Notes: a model not told the origin generated them from the letters alone. A DNA stretch of 51,245 nucleotides from Herminiimonas sp. (GCA_028292315.1 JAQGMO010000018.1:1-51245); one strand, 5' to 3'. Counted from the first letter of the stretch, positions 38,055 to 48,115 are shown. Numbers and translations are program-made.

Positions 38055-38831
38055 TCAATCCGGTGCGAGTCGGTTGGCAAGCTCAACGAATTGTTCCAGC
38101 GGAACCGTTTCCGGCCGCGCCTTCGGATCAACCCCGGCATCGATCAGCTGGTTTTCCGTAAACATCCCGGCCATGCAATTGCGCAACACCTTGCGCCGCT
38201 GGGAAAATGCCTTCAGGACGACTTGCTCGAGTTTCGCCTGGTCGCAGGCAAGCGGCTGGGCGATCGGAATCATGCGCACGATGGCCGACTCGACCCGCGG
38301 CGGCGGATCAAATGCGGTCGGCGGCACGATGAACATCAGCGCCATCCGGTAGCGCCATTGCAGCATCACCGACAGTCGTCCGTAACTTTTGCTGCCCGGC
38401 TCGGCCACCATCCGCTCCACCACTTCCTTTTGCAGCATGAAATGCTGGTCTTCCACCTGCTGCGCGATGCCCGCCAGGTGAAACAGCAGCGGACTGGAAA
38501 TGTTGTATGGCAGGTTGCCCACCACCCTGAGCTTGCGCCCGGGCGTGGCCGCGATCGATCCAAAATCGAATTGCAGCGCATCACCGGCATGGATGATCAG
38601 CTTGGCGGAATCGAATTTTTTCTTTAAATGGGCAACCAGATCGCGGTCCAGTTCCACGACATGCAATTGCTTCAAGGACTCCAGCAGCAGTTGCGTCATC
38701 GCGCCCAAGCCTGGGCCGATCTCGACCATCGTATCGTCGGGAGCGGGATCGATTGCGCGGATGATCTCGTGCAGCACTGATTGATCGGTCAGGAAATTCT
38801 GGCCGAATCGCTTGCGTGGTATGTGTTTCAT
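38055..38831 (-). CDS. rsmA: 16S rRNA dimethyladenosine transferase
   Basis: RsmA/KsgA dimethylates two adjacent adenines near the 3' end of 16S rRNA. The 258 residues show [11 protein letters not shown] at the start, the SAM loop [11 protein letters not shown] and the catalytic NLPYNISSP. Length is typical. Its ATG overlaps the pdxA stop by four bases (ATGA), a classical coupled pair. Confidence 0.97.
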   Translation of the reverse strand: MKHIPRKRFGQNFLTDQSVLHEIIRAIDPAPDDTMVEIGPGLGAMTQLLLESLKQLHVVELDRDLVAHLKKKFDSAKLIIHAGDALQFDFGSIAATPGRKLRVVGNLPYNISSPLLFHLAGIAQQVEDQHFMLQKEVVERMVAEPGSKSYGRLSVMLQWRYRMALMFIVPPTAFDPPPRVESAIVRMIPIAQPLACDQAKLEQVVLKAFSQRRKVLRNCMAGMFTENQLIDAGVDPKARPETVPLEQFVELANRLAPD

Positions 38832-39859
38832 TTTTTTGTGGCGGCCATCCGTGAAGCGACCGTGATTGCCTCGGTCATGCTGCGATGATCCGCGTGTCCG
38901 AAACCGGCCGCGGCCAGATCAAGCGCCGTGCCATGATCGACCGATGTGCGAATGATCGGCAAGCCCAGCGTGACGTTAACGCCAAGGCCGAAGCTGGCAT
39001 GTTTCAGCACCGGCAGCCCCTGGTCGTGGTACATGGCGAGCACGCAATCGGCGTCCTGTAGATATTTTGGCTGGAACAGGGTGTCGGCAGGATAGGGGCC
39101 CCTGGCATCGATGCCCCTGGCGATTGCGGCTTCAAGCGCCGGCGTAATCACGTCAATTTCTTCGCGGCCCAGGTAGCCGCCCTCGCCTGCATGCGGATTC
39201 AGGCCGGTTACGAGAATGCGCGGCCGCGCCAGACCGAATTTGTGCTGCAAGTCGTGATGCAGGATGTCGAGCGTGCGCGACACGCCATTGAAAGTGATGG
39301 CCGCCGGGACGTCTTTCAGGGCTAAATGCGTGGTCGCCAATGCGACCCGCAACGGCGGCGACGAACGCTCGGCAATCAGCATCATCACGACTTGCGGCGT
39401 TCCGGTTTTTTCCGCCAGGTATTCCGTATGCCCTGTAAACGGGACGCCGGCATCATTGATAGTGCTCTTCTGCAGCGGCGCGGTGACGATTGCATCGAAC
39501 CACCCCTGTAGGGCGCCTTCTATCGCGATGTCCAGCAACTGCAGCACATGGCGCCCGTTGATCGCATCGAGCTTTCCGGGCACGACGTGGGCCGCGAGCG
39601 GACAGTCGATCACCGCGATCCGGTCCGGCGGAATCCGCGGCAAGCCGTCGTTGCGTACGGCGCGCAGCGATAGTGCAAGCAGCCGTATCGACGGATCGAT
39701 CGCAGCGGCGGTCATCGCGAGGAAGGCCGAGTCCCCGATCAGCACGCTGTTCACCGCAGAGCGCGACTCCCATGCCGCCTTCAGCGCGATTTCCGGACCG
39801 ATTCCAGCCGGCTCGCCGCAAGTGACGGCGATAACAGGCGGTTGTGCGTGCGTATTCAT
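38828..39859 (-). CDS. pdxA: 4-hydroxythreonine-4-phosphate dehydrogenase
   Basis: PdxA is the NAD-dependent, metal-requiring enzyme of the pyridoxal phosphate pathway. The 343 residues include [48 protein letters not shown] and [16 protein letters not shown], all family hallmarks including metal-ligand histidines. It sits 18 bases after surA and overlaps rsmA. The order surA-pdxA-ksgA is conserved in gamma- and betaproteobacteria. Confidence 0.97.
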   Translation of the reverse strand: MNTHAQPPVIAVTCGEPAGIGPEIALKAAWESRSAVNSVLIGDSAFLAMTAAAIDPSIRLLALSLRAVRNDGLPRIPPDRIAVIDCPLAAHVVPGKLDAINGRHVLQLLDIAIEGALQGWFDAIVTAPLQKSTINDAGVPFTGHTEYLAEKTGTPQVVMMLIAERSSPPLRVALATTHLALKDVPAAITFNGVSRTLDILHHDLQHKFGLARPRILVTGLNPHAGEGGYLGREEIDVITPALEAAIARGIDARGPYPADTLFQPKYLQDADCVLAMYHDQGLPVLKHASFGLGVNVTLGLPIIRTSVDHGTALDLAAAGFGHADHRSMTEAITVASRMAATKK

Positions 39860-39877
39860 TACAACCCGATCGATGCG

Positions 39878-41311
39878 TTAATGCGCATTGAGTTCTTCGG
39901 TTCGATATTCGACATAGGCACGATCACGTACCTGGCGCATCCAGTCCTCGGCCGCTTCTTCCTGCTTGCGCTCGCGAATAATCTGGCGCGCGGCCAACCG
40001 CTGCCGCTCCTGCGATACGTCGTCGGTCTTTCGCTCCATCACCTGGATCAGGTGGAAGCCGAACGGCGACTCGATCGGCTCGCTGACCTGGCCGGGCTGC
40101 AAGGCATTCATTGCGCGTTCGAACTCAGGCACCGTATCACCCGGATAAATCCAGCCGAGATCGCCGCCGCGCGACGCTGACAGATCATTCGAATATAGCC
40201 GGGCCAGTTCCTCGAACGTGGCAGCCTTGTTGTCGAGCCGTTCTTTCAGCTCAGCCATCTTGCGCCGCGCATCGGACGACGAGACGATCTGGTTGACCTT
40301 GATCAGGATGTGGCGCGCCTTGGTTTGCTGGACCGCGGGCGCATTGGCGCCGGCTTTGGCCGCGCCCGCCTCGCGTTTGCCGAGCAGCTTCAGAATATGA
40401 AAACCATTGGCGCTTTTTACGGCCGCTACCTCACCCGGCTTGCGTTCGGCGACTGCGTCGACAAACAGTTGCGGCAGCCGTTCAGCGCGGCGCCAGCCGA
40501 GATCGCCCCCGGTCAACGCATCATTCGAATCAGAAAATGCGGCGGCGACTTTTGCGAACTCGGCGCCGGTCTTGAGTTGCTGTAATGCTTCCTCAGCCCG
40601 CTTGCGGCGCTGCTCGATCTGCTCCGCCGATGCGTTTTCAGGAATCCGCACCAGGATCTGCGCCAGGTTGAATTCCGGCTGGCTCTCCTGGAGCGCTCCG
40701 GCATTCGCGGCGAGATAATTATCGACCTCGGATTCCGTGACCTGGATCTTGTTGTCGACTTCGCGCTCACGCAGCCTCTGCATGATGATTTCTTCGCGAA
40801 TTTCTTCGCGGAAGCGAGCGAACGGCGTGCCATCACGCTCCAGTTGGGCGCGAAACTCCGGCAGGGACATTTTGTTTTGTTCGGCGATGCGGGCTACCGC
40901 GCGATCGAGCAGGGTATCGTCAACCCGAATGCCGGTTTCCTTTGCAAGCTGCAATTGCGCGCGGTCGACAATCAGGCGATCGAGCAGCTGCTTTTGAAAC
41001 TGGGCGCGTGGCGGCACGGCCACACCCTGATTTTTCATTCGCCCTTCGACCAGCCTGACGCGCGATTCCAGCTCAAGGTAAGTGATGACTTCGTTATTCA
41101 CCACGGCGACGATGCTGTCGACCGGGCGCGCCTGCGCACGAGGCGCCGCCGATGGCTGGGTCCCGGCAGCTGCGGGCGCCTTGACCACGGGCGCAGCTTG
41201 CGCGCGCGCGTCCGGCAGCACGCCGATAGCGGTCACGCACATCAGCAGCATTGCCAATCTGATTTGCCGGACCGGAGCCCGGGCGATACGCATGGTGTGA
41301 GAAATATTCAT
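39878..41311 (-). CDS. surA: Periplasmic peptidyl-prolyl isomerase and outer-membrane protein chaperone
   Basis: SurA escorts unfolded beta-barrel proteins, including LptD, across the periplasm. The 477 residues begin with a signal peptide (ending about residue 38), then the N-terminal chaperone domain (VDSIVAVVNNEVITYLELESRV), and two parvulin domains at about 205-310 and 330-435 (GGDLGW appears in both), then a short C-terminal helix. It lies 84 bases downstream of lptD. Confidence 0.96.
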   Translation of the reverse strand: MNISHTMRIARAPVRQIRLAMLLMCVTAIGVLPDARAQAAPVVKAPAAAGTQPSAAPRAQARPVDSIVAVVNNEVITYLELESRVRLVEGRMKNQGVAVPPRAQFQKQLLDRLIVDRAQLQLAKETGIRVDDTLLDRAVARIAEQNKMSLPEFRAQLERDGTPFARFREEIREEIIMQRLREREVDNKIQVTESEVDNYLAANAGALQESQPEFNLAQILVRIPENASAEQIEQRRKRAEEALQQLKTGAEFAKVAAAFSDSNDALTGGDLGWRRAERLPQLFVDAVAERKPGEVAAVKSANGFHILKLLGKREAGAAKAGANAPAVQQTKARHILIKVNQIVSSSDARRKMAELKERLDNKAATFEELARLYSNDLSASRGGDLGWIYPGDTVPEFERAMNALQPGQVSEPIESPFGFHLIQVMERKTDDVSQERQRLAARQIIRERKQEEAAEDWMRQVRDRAYVEYRTEELNAH

Positions 41312-41395
41312 GAGTTTGTTCGATTCGTTAAAACTACATTGTTACCGCTTCCCGCGACATGCGGATCGGGCGCAGTTTGCTTTCACGGCATGCCG

Positions 41396-43591
41396 CTACG
41401 GCTGGTTGATGACTTGATAGCCTGGCACATTCGTTCGCAGCACCTCCAGCGGATTGGACCCGATTCTGGACAATCCGTTTAACTCGAGCTGGAAAAAGAA
41501 GGCGGATGTCGCTACACCGGTCCCGGTCGGACGGCGCTGTGCAACCGCGCGAAAAACCCAGCAATCGGCCTTGTACTCAACGCCCAGCACGCCTTCCGAC
41601 ACTTTTTTGTCACGTATGGAGTAGTTTATTCTGCCGACGCCATACCAGCGCTCTGCGATCGGCCATTGTCCGGACACGTCCACCAGCTCAAGCGCAGCCG
41701 GCTGATCGCGCCGGTATTGCAAGTTGAGCACCTTCTTCGGCGCCGGCTGCCAGCGCACGCCATAATTGGTGCGACTGGTGCTGCGCACGGTCTGGCTGTA
41801 CTGAATGCTCGCTTCCACACTCAGTGTCGATGATACCTGGCCGGCCGCCGCCAACAGTATATCCGAACGGGCATCAACGGAACTGGCGCCAAGCGTATTG
41901 GCGACGACCCGCTGGTCATTGAAATAATAGCGCTGTGCCAGCGCCAGGCGCATGCGTTCCTCGCCCGACTCTTCGATGAAACGCGAAACCAGCGCGGCGG
42001 TGAGCTGATTGGCATCGCTGATGCGATCGTTGCCGGCGAACCGGTTTTCGCTGAAGAGCTGCGCGAAATTGAAATCGGCCAGCGCCGAATCGAAATTCGG
42101 AAAAGCGCTCTGGTCCTTGAATGGCGTATAGACGTAAAACAGGCGCGGCTCCAGCGTCTGAGTCGCCGGCCGTCCGAGAAAACCGGTTTCACGCTCGAAA
42201 ATCAAGCCGCTGTCGACCGACAGGGTCGGCAACACTCGGCTGAAGCTCGATCGCGCTCCAGGCGTCTCGTTCTGAAGGCTATAGGTGGTTGCATGAACTG
42301 AAACGCTGGGCGTTACGAAATAGCCGGGATTCAGGATCGGATAGGAAAGCCTCGGATTGACCACCAGCCGGTCGCCACGCACCAGGTCAGGGTGCCAGAA
42401 GCGCGTCATATCGGCCCCGGCCGACCAGTCAAACCCATTGACATCCTGGCGCCCAGCCAGGTAAGTCAGTTGCGGCAGGCGGCCATACGGCCGCACGATC
42501 GGAGCCGCCGGGTCCTGCAGCACCTGGTAATTCGTGGCTCGCAAGGCCGCGTTCCAGAACGAGCCGCCATAGTTTAGCCCAACGTCGCGCGACAGCAGCC
42601 GTTGCGAGGCAGTGGTAATCGTATTGGAAAAATCATTCGGATAGTTGTCATCCGAAGCGGCATTGATATTCGATGAAAATGTCAGGGACGGTGTCAGCGA
42701 CTGCAAATGCGTTGACGAGATCGCGTAGCGATTGGTGCCGGTCACGCGGTCGTTAACCATCCCTTCGATATTGGTTTCACCGGAATAGGTTTCTCCAAGA
42801 TAACGCGCTTTGGCGCCGAGCTGGAGGCCACGCCGCGAAATCAACCGTGGATAAACCGTAAGGTCGCGGTTCGGTGCAATATTAAAATAATAGGGCACCA
42901 TGACTTCCAGTCCGCCCTTGTTGGTGGTGCCGACAGTGGGCGGCAGCATGCCGCTCTTGCGCGCATCCGACAGCGGAAAAGACATGTACGGCGAGCCAAG
43001 GATCGGCACGCCCTTGAAATAAACAATCGCGGTCGACGCAGTGCCGATATCGCGGCCGCTATCGAGATTGAGCTTGCTCGACTTGAGGTACCAGTCCGGA
43101 TCCGGGCCTTCGCAGGTGCTGTACGTGCCCTGCTCGATGACGGCCTGGTCCTGTGCCAGAAAATCGATGCGATCGGCTCGGCCTTGCGCATTATTGTTTT
43201 CCAGCTTGTAAGTCGGGTTGATTATATAACCTTGCCCGGTATCCAGTTTAAGTTTCAGTTCTTCGCCGGTATACCGGTCTCCGAAGCGCTTTATCCTTAC
43301 CGTTCCGGTAGCCTCGACTTCATCTTCGATGATGTCATAAGTTGCCTTATCGGCATTGAGGGAAGTGCTGCCGCGCGTGACTTCGGCATTCCGTTCCAGG
43401 ATGATTTCGCGATCGGGACGTCCCGTCATGCGTTCGGCGCCGAGCGTGGTCGGCGCATCGCGTTCATCGGGCCTCGGTGGCGCCGGATTGGTCTGTGCGG
43501 CAGCCAGCGTCGGCAGCGCCGCTGCCGAAACCGCCACCGTCAATGTGCGAAACACTTGCCGCGAAGGGAAAAATCGAGGGCGCCGGATCAT
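41396..43591 (-). CDS. lptD: LPS-assembly outer-membrane protein LptD
   Basis: LptD inserts lipopolysaccharide into the outer leaflet with LptE. The 731 residues have a signal peptide (ending about 32), an LptA-like jellyroll (about 55-180; DIIEDEVEATGTVRIKRFGD), and a 26-strand-size barrel ending in the aromatic-rich FFFQLELNGLS segment. I count only two cysteines, C160 (STCEG) and C677 (ADCWVF), so there can be just one inter-domain disulfide. It heads lptD-surA-pdxA-rsmA-creA. Confidence 0.96.
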   Translation of the reverse strand: MIRRPRFFPSRQVFRTLTVAVSAAALPTLAAAQTNPAPPRPDERDAPTTLGAERMTGRPDREIILERNAEVTRGSTSLNADKATYDIIEDEVEATGTVRIKRFGDRYTGEELKLKLDTGQGYIINPTYKLENNNAQGRADRIDFLAQDQAVIEQGTYSTCEGPDPDWYLKSSKLNLDSGRDIGTASTAIVYFKGVPILGSPYMSFPLSDARKSGMLPPTVGTTNKGGLEVMVPYYFNIAPNRDLTVYPRLISRRGLQLGAKARYLGETYSGETNIEGMVNDRVTGTNRYAISSTHLQSLTPSLTFSSNINAASDDNYPNDFSNTITTASQRLLSRDVGLNYGGSFWNAALRATNYQVLQDPAAPIVRPYGRLPQLTYLAGRQDVNGFDWSAGADMTRFWHPDLVRGDRLVVNPRLSYPILNPGYFVTPSVSVHATTYSLQNETPGARSSFSRVLPTLSVDSGLIFERETGFLGRPATQTLEPRLFYVYTPFKDQSAFPNFDSALADFNFAQLFSENRFAGNDRISDANQLTAALVSRFIEESGEERMRLALAQRYYFNDQRVVANTLGASSVDARSDILLAAAGQVSSTLSVEASIQYSQTVRSTSRTNYGVRWQPAPKKVLNLQYRRDQPAALELVDVSGQWPIAERWYGVGRINYSIRDKKVSEGVLGVEYKADCWVFRAVAQRRPTGTGVATSAFFFQLELNGLSRIGSNPLEVLRTNVPGYQVINQP

Positions 43592-43644
43592 GAAAAGAGG
43601 AAAAGCAACACCATATGGAGGCGATTTTTTGAATTCAATCCCTT

Positions 43645-43672
43645 ATTATATGGGAACTGATACGGGTGTCAC
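43645..43672 (-). promoter_or_regulatory. Strong sigma-70 promoter for lptD
   Basis: Read on the minus strand: GTGACA (five of six), a 16-base spacer and a perfect TATAAT, ending 54 bases before the lptD start. Confidence 0.6.
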
Positions 43673-43741
43673 GTTATTCACGGACATTGGTCGATATCAC
43701 TCAACTTTGTGCGCCAGTGCGCACTCAACCCGTAGTCGACT

Positions 43742-43828
43742 CATATTCAACCCATATTCAACCGATATTCAACCCATATTCAACCCGACTTTAATCCGAC
43801 TTTAATCCGACTTTAACCAGATTTAACC
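43742..43828. repeat. Seven-unit 11-base tandem array between lptD and amgK
   Basis: CATATTCAACC at 43742, 43753 and 43775, with GATATTCAACC at 43764. The phase continues without a break into CGACTTTAATC at 43786 and 43797 and CGACTTTAACC at 43808, then a 10-base remnant. The two unit types share six of eleven positions. The array ends 17 bases before the amgK ATG. Confidence 0.9.
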
Positions 43829-43845
43829 AGACACCAGGCCGTTCC

Positions 43846-44871
43846 ATGACTTTAGAATCCCCTCCCGATGTCCGCCTGACCCAGTTAACCGAATGGCTGG
43901 CCACCGTGCCGGCGCCCGCAACACGGCCCGAAACGTTGCGGCCGGCCTCGTCCGATGCGAGTTTCCGGCGCTATTTCCGGGTCGATTGTACCAATGGCAC
44001 CACTTGTATCGTGATGGATGCTCCCCCGCCCCAAGAAGATGTACGCCCGTTCCTGCATGTCGCCGAAGTATTCGGCAAAACCGGCGTGTCCGTGCCCGCG
44101 GTGCTGGCACAGGACGTCGAGCGCGGTTTTCTGCTGCTCTCCGACCTCGGCTCAACCACCTATCTGCATCAGCTCGATCCTAAAAACGCATACCGGCTCT
44201 ATGTCGACGCAATCGAAGCGCTGGTGCTGCTGCAATCCCAAAGCACCCCCGGCGTCCTGCCGGAATATGACCGGGCACTGCTGTTACGGGAACTTAAATT
44301 GTTTCCGGAATGGTATGTCGGCAAGCACCTCGGCGTGGCCATGAGCGCCGCGCAAACGGCTGAACTGGACAAGATTTTCGATATACTGCTGGCAAATAAC
44401 CTGGCGCAGCCGCCGGTCTTCGTTCATCGCGATTATCATTCCCGCAACCTGATGGTGCTCGAGGACGGCAATCCGGGCATTCTCGACTTCCAGGACGCGG
44501 TCTATGGACCGATTACCTACGACCTGGTTTCGCTGTTGCGCGATGCTTACATCCAGTGGGATGAAGAGTTGGTGCTGGACTGGACGATCCGCTACTGGGA
44601 AAGCGCGCGGCGGGCCGGCTTGCCGGTCAATCGCGACATCGATGCGTTCTACCGCGACTTCGAGTTCATGGGACTGCAGCGTCATCTGAAAGTGCTCGGC
44701 ATTTTCGCGCGGCTATATCATCGCGATGGCAAGGAAGCTTATTTGAAAGACATTCCGCTGGTAATGGAATACACACGCAAGACGGCCAATCGCTACAAGC
44801 AGTTCGCTCCGCTGGTCCGGTTGCTCGACGCGTTTGAAGATAAGCCGCCTCAGGTCGGATATACATTTTAA
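43846..44871 (+). CDS. amgK: N-acetylmuramate / N-acetylglucosamine kinase
   Basis: An aminoglycoside-phosphotransferase-fold kinase, 341 residues, that phosphorylates MurNAc at the anomeric carbon in the peptidoglycan recycling bypass known from Pseudomonas. The catalytic loop is HRDYHSRN at 194-201 and the metal motif is LDFQD at 213-217; SDASFRRYFRV near 36-46 is the nucleotide region. The amgK call rests on the murU gene directly downstream and the divergent lptD, the usual synteny. Confidence 0.92.
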   Translation: MTLESPPDVRLTQLTEWLATVPAPATRPETLRPASSDASFRRYFRVDCTNGTTCIVMDAPPPQEDVRPFLHVAEVFGKTGVSVPAVLAQDVERGFLLLSDLGSTTYLHQLDPKNAYRLYVDAIEALVLLQSQSTPGVLPEYDRALLLRELKLFPEWYVGKHLGVAMSAAQTAELDKIFDILLANNLAQPPVFVHRDYHSRNLMVLEDGNPGILDFQDAVYGPITYDLVSLLRDAYIQWDEELVLDWTIRYWESARRAGLPVNRDIDAFYRDFEFMGLQRHLKVLGIFARLYHRDGKEAYLKDIPLVMEYTRKTANRYKQFAPLVRLLDAFEDKPPQVGYTF

Positions 44872-44921
44872 GCTTGCAAGCAGCCCCTGGCTGCAAAACC
44901 GGATCGAATAGAATTTATCTT

Positions 44922-45638
44922 ATGAAAGCCATGATTTTTGCCGCCGGCCGCGGCGAGCGGATGCGGCCATTGACCGACACCTGCCCCAAGCCGCTGCTGA
45001 AAGTGCGCGGCCGGCCCCTGATTGTGTGGCATATCCTGAACCTGGTGCGCGCCGGGATCACCGACATCGTGATCAACCATGCGCACCTCGGCCGGATGAT
45101 CGAAGAGACGCTCGGCGACGGTTCCCGGTTCGGCGCTACAATTACTTATTCGGATGAAGGCGTTGCGCTTGAAACCGCGGGCGGCATCGCGAAGGCACGC
45201 CACCTGCTCGGCGAGGAACCGTTCGTCGCCCTTGCCGCGGATATCTATTGCCCCCATTTTGACTTTGAAGACGTCAAAACCGCGTTGCAGGACAACGATG
45301 TTTGGGGCAATCCGCTGCCGCCGGAACAACGTGATCTCGCCTGGTTATACCTGGTGAAAAATCCCCCGCATAACCCGGGCGGCGATTTTGCCTTGTACAG
45401 TTTTTCAGTTGCCAACGAAGGCGAACCGATGCTGACCTTTTCAGGCATCGGCGTGTATCGGCCGGAAATGTTCGATTCCGTCGCCGCCGGCGCGGCGGCA
45501 AAGCTGGCGCCGATCCTGCGCGAGTTTGCCGCGCGCGGCCGGATTGGCGGCGAAGTGTACCGCGGCGACTGGACCGATGTCGGCACCGTGGAACGCCTGG
45601 ATCAACTGAATGCACCGCTTACCAAAGGAACTCATTGA
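44922..45638 (+). CDS. murU: N-acetylmuramate alpha-1-phosphate uridylyltransferase
   Basis: A 238-residue sugar nucleotidyltransferase that makes UDP-MurNAc from MurNAc-1-phosphate, bypassing de novo synthesis and hence fosfomycin's target. The signature FAAGRGERMRPLTDTCPKP lies at residues 6-24, and VALAADIYCP is the metal-binding strand. The ATG at 44922 starts the conserved protein; the ORF from 44874 is an overextension. It overlaps the pepP start (TGATG). Confidence 0.94.
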   Translation: MKAMIFAAGRGERMRPLTDTCPKPLLKVRGRPLIVWHILNLVRAGITDIVINHAHLGRMIEETLGDGSRFGATITYSDEGVALETAGGIAKARHLLGEEPFVALAADIYCPHFDFEDVKTALQDNDVWGNPLPPEQRDLAWLYLVKNPPHNPGGDFALYSFSVANEGEPMLTFSGIGVYRPEMFDSVAAGAAAKLAPILREFAARGRIGGEVYRGDWTDVGTVERLDQLNAPLTKGTH

Positions 45639-46969
45639 TGAAACCGTATGCAGCGCGCCGCGATGTCTTGATAAAGCAAATGCAGGCTAAGGGCGGCGGG
45701 ATCGCCATCATTCCTACCGCGCCTGAAGCCATGCGCAACAATGACGCCGATTATCCTTATCGGCACGACAGCTCTTTTTACTACCTGTCGGGTTTTACCG
45801 AACCGGACGCGGTTATTGTGCTGATCGCCGGGCCAGCCAGCCGGGCTATCCTGTTTTGCCGCGAAAAGAACCTGGAGCGCGAAATCTGGGATGGATATCG
45901 CCACGGCCCGGAAGCGGCCCGCGAGAAATTCGGCTTCGATGCCGCGTTCGCGATCGAAGAGCTCGATGCCGAGCTGCCGAAGCTGATGGCCAATGCGCCC
46001 GCGATTTTTTATGCCCTCGGCAGCGATGCGAAACTGGATGCGAAGGTGCAGGCATGGCTGCAATCCGTGCGCGGCCAGGTACGCGCCGGCGTCACGGCCC
46101 CGTCGGCAGCCTATGATATCCATGTGCTGCTCAATGAAATGCGCCTGATTAAGGATGCCGATGAGGTCGCGATCATGCGGCGCGCCGCGAGGATCTCGGC
46201 GGAGGCCCACGCACGCGCCATGCGAGTCGCGCGGCCGGGCATGCATGAATATCAGATCGAAGCGGAATTACTGCATGAATTCCGCAGGAACGGTTCGCAA
46301 TTTCCCGCGTATACGTCGATAGTCGCGACCGGCGCCAATGCTTGCGTGCTGCATTACCGGGCCGGCGACGCGGTTTTGCAAAACGGTGACCTGGTGCTGA
46401 TCGATGCCGGCTGCGAACTCGATGGCTACGCATCCGACATCACGCGCACGTTCCCCGCTAACGGCGTGTTCTCCGGCCCGCAAAAAACGCTGTATGAAAT
46501 CGTGCTGGCGTCGCAGGCTGCCGCGATTGCTGAAATCGGGCCCGGAAAGCGTTTTACGGATGGCCATGACGCGGCGGTCAGGATACTGGCGCAAGGCATG
46601 CTCGATACCGGATTGCTGAACAAAAACAAGGTCGGCTCGCTCGATGACGTGATCGCCAAGGGCGACTACCGTCAGTTTTACATGCATCGCACCGGCCACT
46701 GGATCGGCATGGATGTGCATGACGTCGGCGAATACCGCGACCCCGCGCCGGCCGGCGCCGAACGGCCATGGCGTACTCTGCAGCCGGGCATGGCATTGAC
46801 GGTCGAGCCGGGCATCTACGTGCGGCCCGGCGAAGGGGTGCCGGAGCAATACTGGCATATCGGCATCCGGATTGAAGATGACGCGCTGGTTACCGCGGAT
46901 GGCTGCGCCATCCTGACCGAAGATGCGCCTAAAACAGTATCGGACATCGAAGCCTTGATGAAACATTGA
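45638..46969 (+). CDS. pepP: Xaa-Pro aminopeptidase P
   Basis: A 443-residue M24B dinuclear-manganese aminopeptidase that removes residues before proline. The N-terminal domain starts YAARRDVLIKQM and includes FYYLSGFTEPDAV. Metal ligands are visible in LIDAGCELDGYASDITRTFP, the histidine segment HRTGHWIGMDVHD, TVEPGIYV and IRIEDDALV. The ATG overlaps the murU stop, giving a coupled run. It precedes ubiH by 10 bases, an old proteobacterial pairing. Confidence 0.96.
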   Translation: MKPYAARRDVLIKQMQAKGGGIAIIPTAPEAMRNNDADYPYRHDSSFYYLSGFTEPDAVIVLIAGPASRAILFCREKNLEREIWDGYRHGPEAAREKFGFDAAFAIEELDAELPKLMANAPAIFYALGSDAKLDAKVQAWLQSVRGQVRAGVTAPSAAYDIHVLLNEMRLIKDADEVAIMRRAARISAEAHARAMRVARPGMHEYQIEAELLHEFRRNGSQFPAYTSIVATGANACVLHYRAGDAVLQNGDLVLIDAGCELDGYASDITRTFPANGVFSGPQKTLYEIVLASQAAAIAEIGPGKRFTDGHDAAVRILAQGMLDTGLLNKNKVGSLDDVIAKGDYRQFYMHRTGHWIGMDVHDVGEYRDPAPAGAERPWRTLQPGMALTVEPGIYVRPGEGVPEQYWHIGIRIEDDALVTADGCAILTEDAPKTVSDIEALMKH

Positions 46970-46979
46970 TCACCGCGCG

Positions 46980-48113
46980 ATGACAGATTTCGATATCGCC
47001 ATCTGCGGCGGAGGCCCGGTCGGCCTGGCGCTTGCCGCCCTGCTGGCAAAGCGCGGCGTGGCGCCGGCGCGCATCGCGCTGATCGATGCGAAGGAACTCG
47101 CCCAGGCGATTCAGGACCCGCGTTCGATCGCCGTCTCTTACGGCAGCCAGCAAATTCTTGAACAGGTCGATGCATGGACCGGCGCAAGCACGCCGATACG
47201 CGAAATCCACGTCTCGCGCCGCGGCCACTTTGGCCGCACACTGATTCGCAGCGATGAATACGGGTTGCCGGCGCTCGGCTATGTCAGCCGTTACGGCGCG
47301 CTGGTCAGTACGCTGGCCGGCGCTGCGCAACGCGCCGGCATCACGACCATCCGCCCGGCGCACGTGACGGCAAGCAATGAGCAGGACGACCTGGTGGCGC
47401 TACGGCTGGACGACGGCCGCACGTTGACCGCGCAAATCGTGGTGCAGGCGGAAGGCGGCGTATTTTCAGATCAGGCAGCCAAAGCCATCACGCGCGCTTA
47501 TGAACAGACAGCGGTGGTGGCGCAGGTAACGGTCAATGCGCCGCTTGCCGGGCGCGCCTTCGAACGATTCACTGATGAGGGGCCGCTTGCATTACTGCCC
47601 CAGGACGATGGCTATTCGCTGGTGTGGTGCATGAAGCCGACCCGCGCCGCGCACCTGATCGCCTTGCCGGAAACCGAATTCCTCGAATCCTTGCAGCAAG
47701 CGTTCGGCACGCGGCTCGGCCGCTTTACCGGCGTCCGGCAACGCATTGCCTACCTGCTCGGTTTGAATGCGCGCACCGGCATCACCGCGAGAACCGTTGC
47801 CATCGGCAATGCTGCGCAAACCCTGCACCCGGTGGCGGGACAGGGATTGAACCTCGGGTTGCGCGACGCCGCGGTATTGGCCGGACTGCTGGCGCAACAG
47901 TCATCGCCGGCCATGCTGGAGCGCTTTGCGGCGAACCGCCAGGCTGACCGCAGCCTGATCATACAGGCCACTGATACGATGGCACGGATCTTCGCGAGCG
48001 CGCCCGATGGCGCGTTCAGCCAGAGCATGCTGGGATTGTCGCTCGGGCTCGTGGACGCGCTCAAGCCGGCCAAACGGATGCTGGCGGACCTGATGATGTT
48101 TGGCCGGCGATAA
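46980..48113 (+). CDS. ubiH: UbiH/UbiF/VisC-family FAD hydroxylase
   Basis: A 377-residue FAD monooxygenase of ubiquinone biosynthesis. The FAD-binding loop is CGGGPVGLALA near the start, and GNAAQTLHPVAGQGLNLGLRDAAVLAGLL is the second FAD motif, unique to this family. Position after pepP supports UbiH, but which ring carbon it hydroxylates cannot be read from sequence. It is convergent with pntB across a terminator. Confidence 0.92.
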   Translation: MTDFDIAICGGGPVGLALAALLAKRGVAPARIALIDAKELAQAIQDPRSIAVSYGSQQILEQVDAWTGASTPIREIHVSRRGHFGRTLIRSDEYGLPALGYVSRYGALVSTLAGAAQRAGITTIRPAHVTASNEQDDLVALRLDDGRTLTAQIVVQAEGGVFSDQAAKAITRAYEQTAVVAQVTVNAPLAGRAFERFTDEGPLALLPQDDGYSLVWCMKPTRAAHLIALPETEFLESLQQAFGTRLGRFTGVRQRIAYLLGLNARTGITARTVAIGNAAQTLHPVAGQGLNLGLRDAAVLAGLLAQQSSPAMLERFAANRQADRSLIIQATDTMARIFASAPDGAFSQSMLGLSLGLVDALKPAKRMLADLMMFGRR

Positions 48114-48115
48114 AA

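Noticed and set aside
43742-43828. Possible CRISPR array
   Set aside because: The units touch each other with no spacers, are only 11 bases long, and no cas gene is present.
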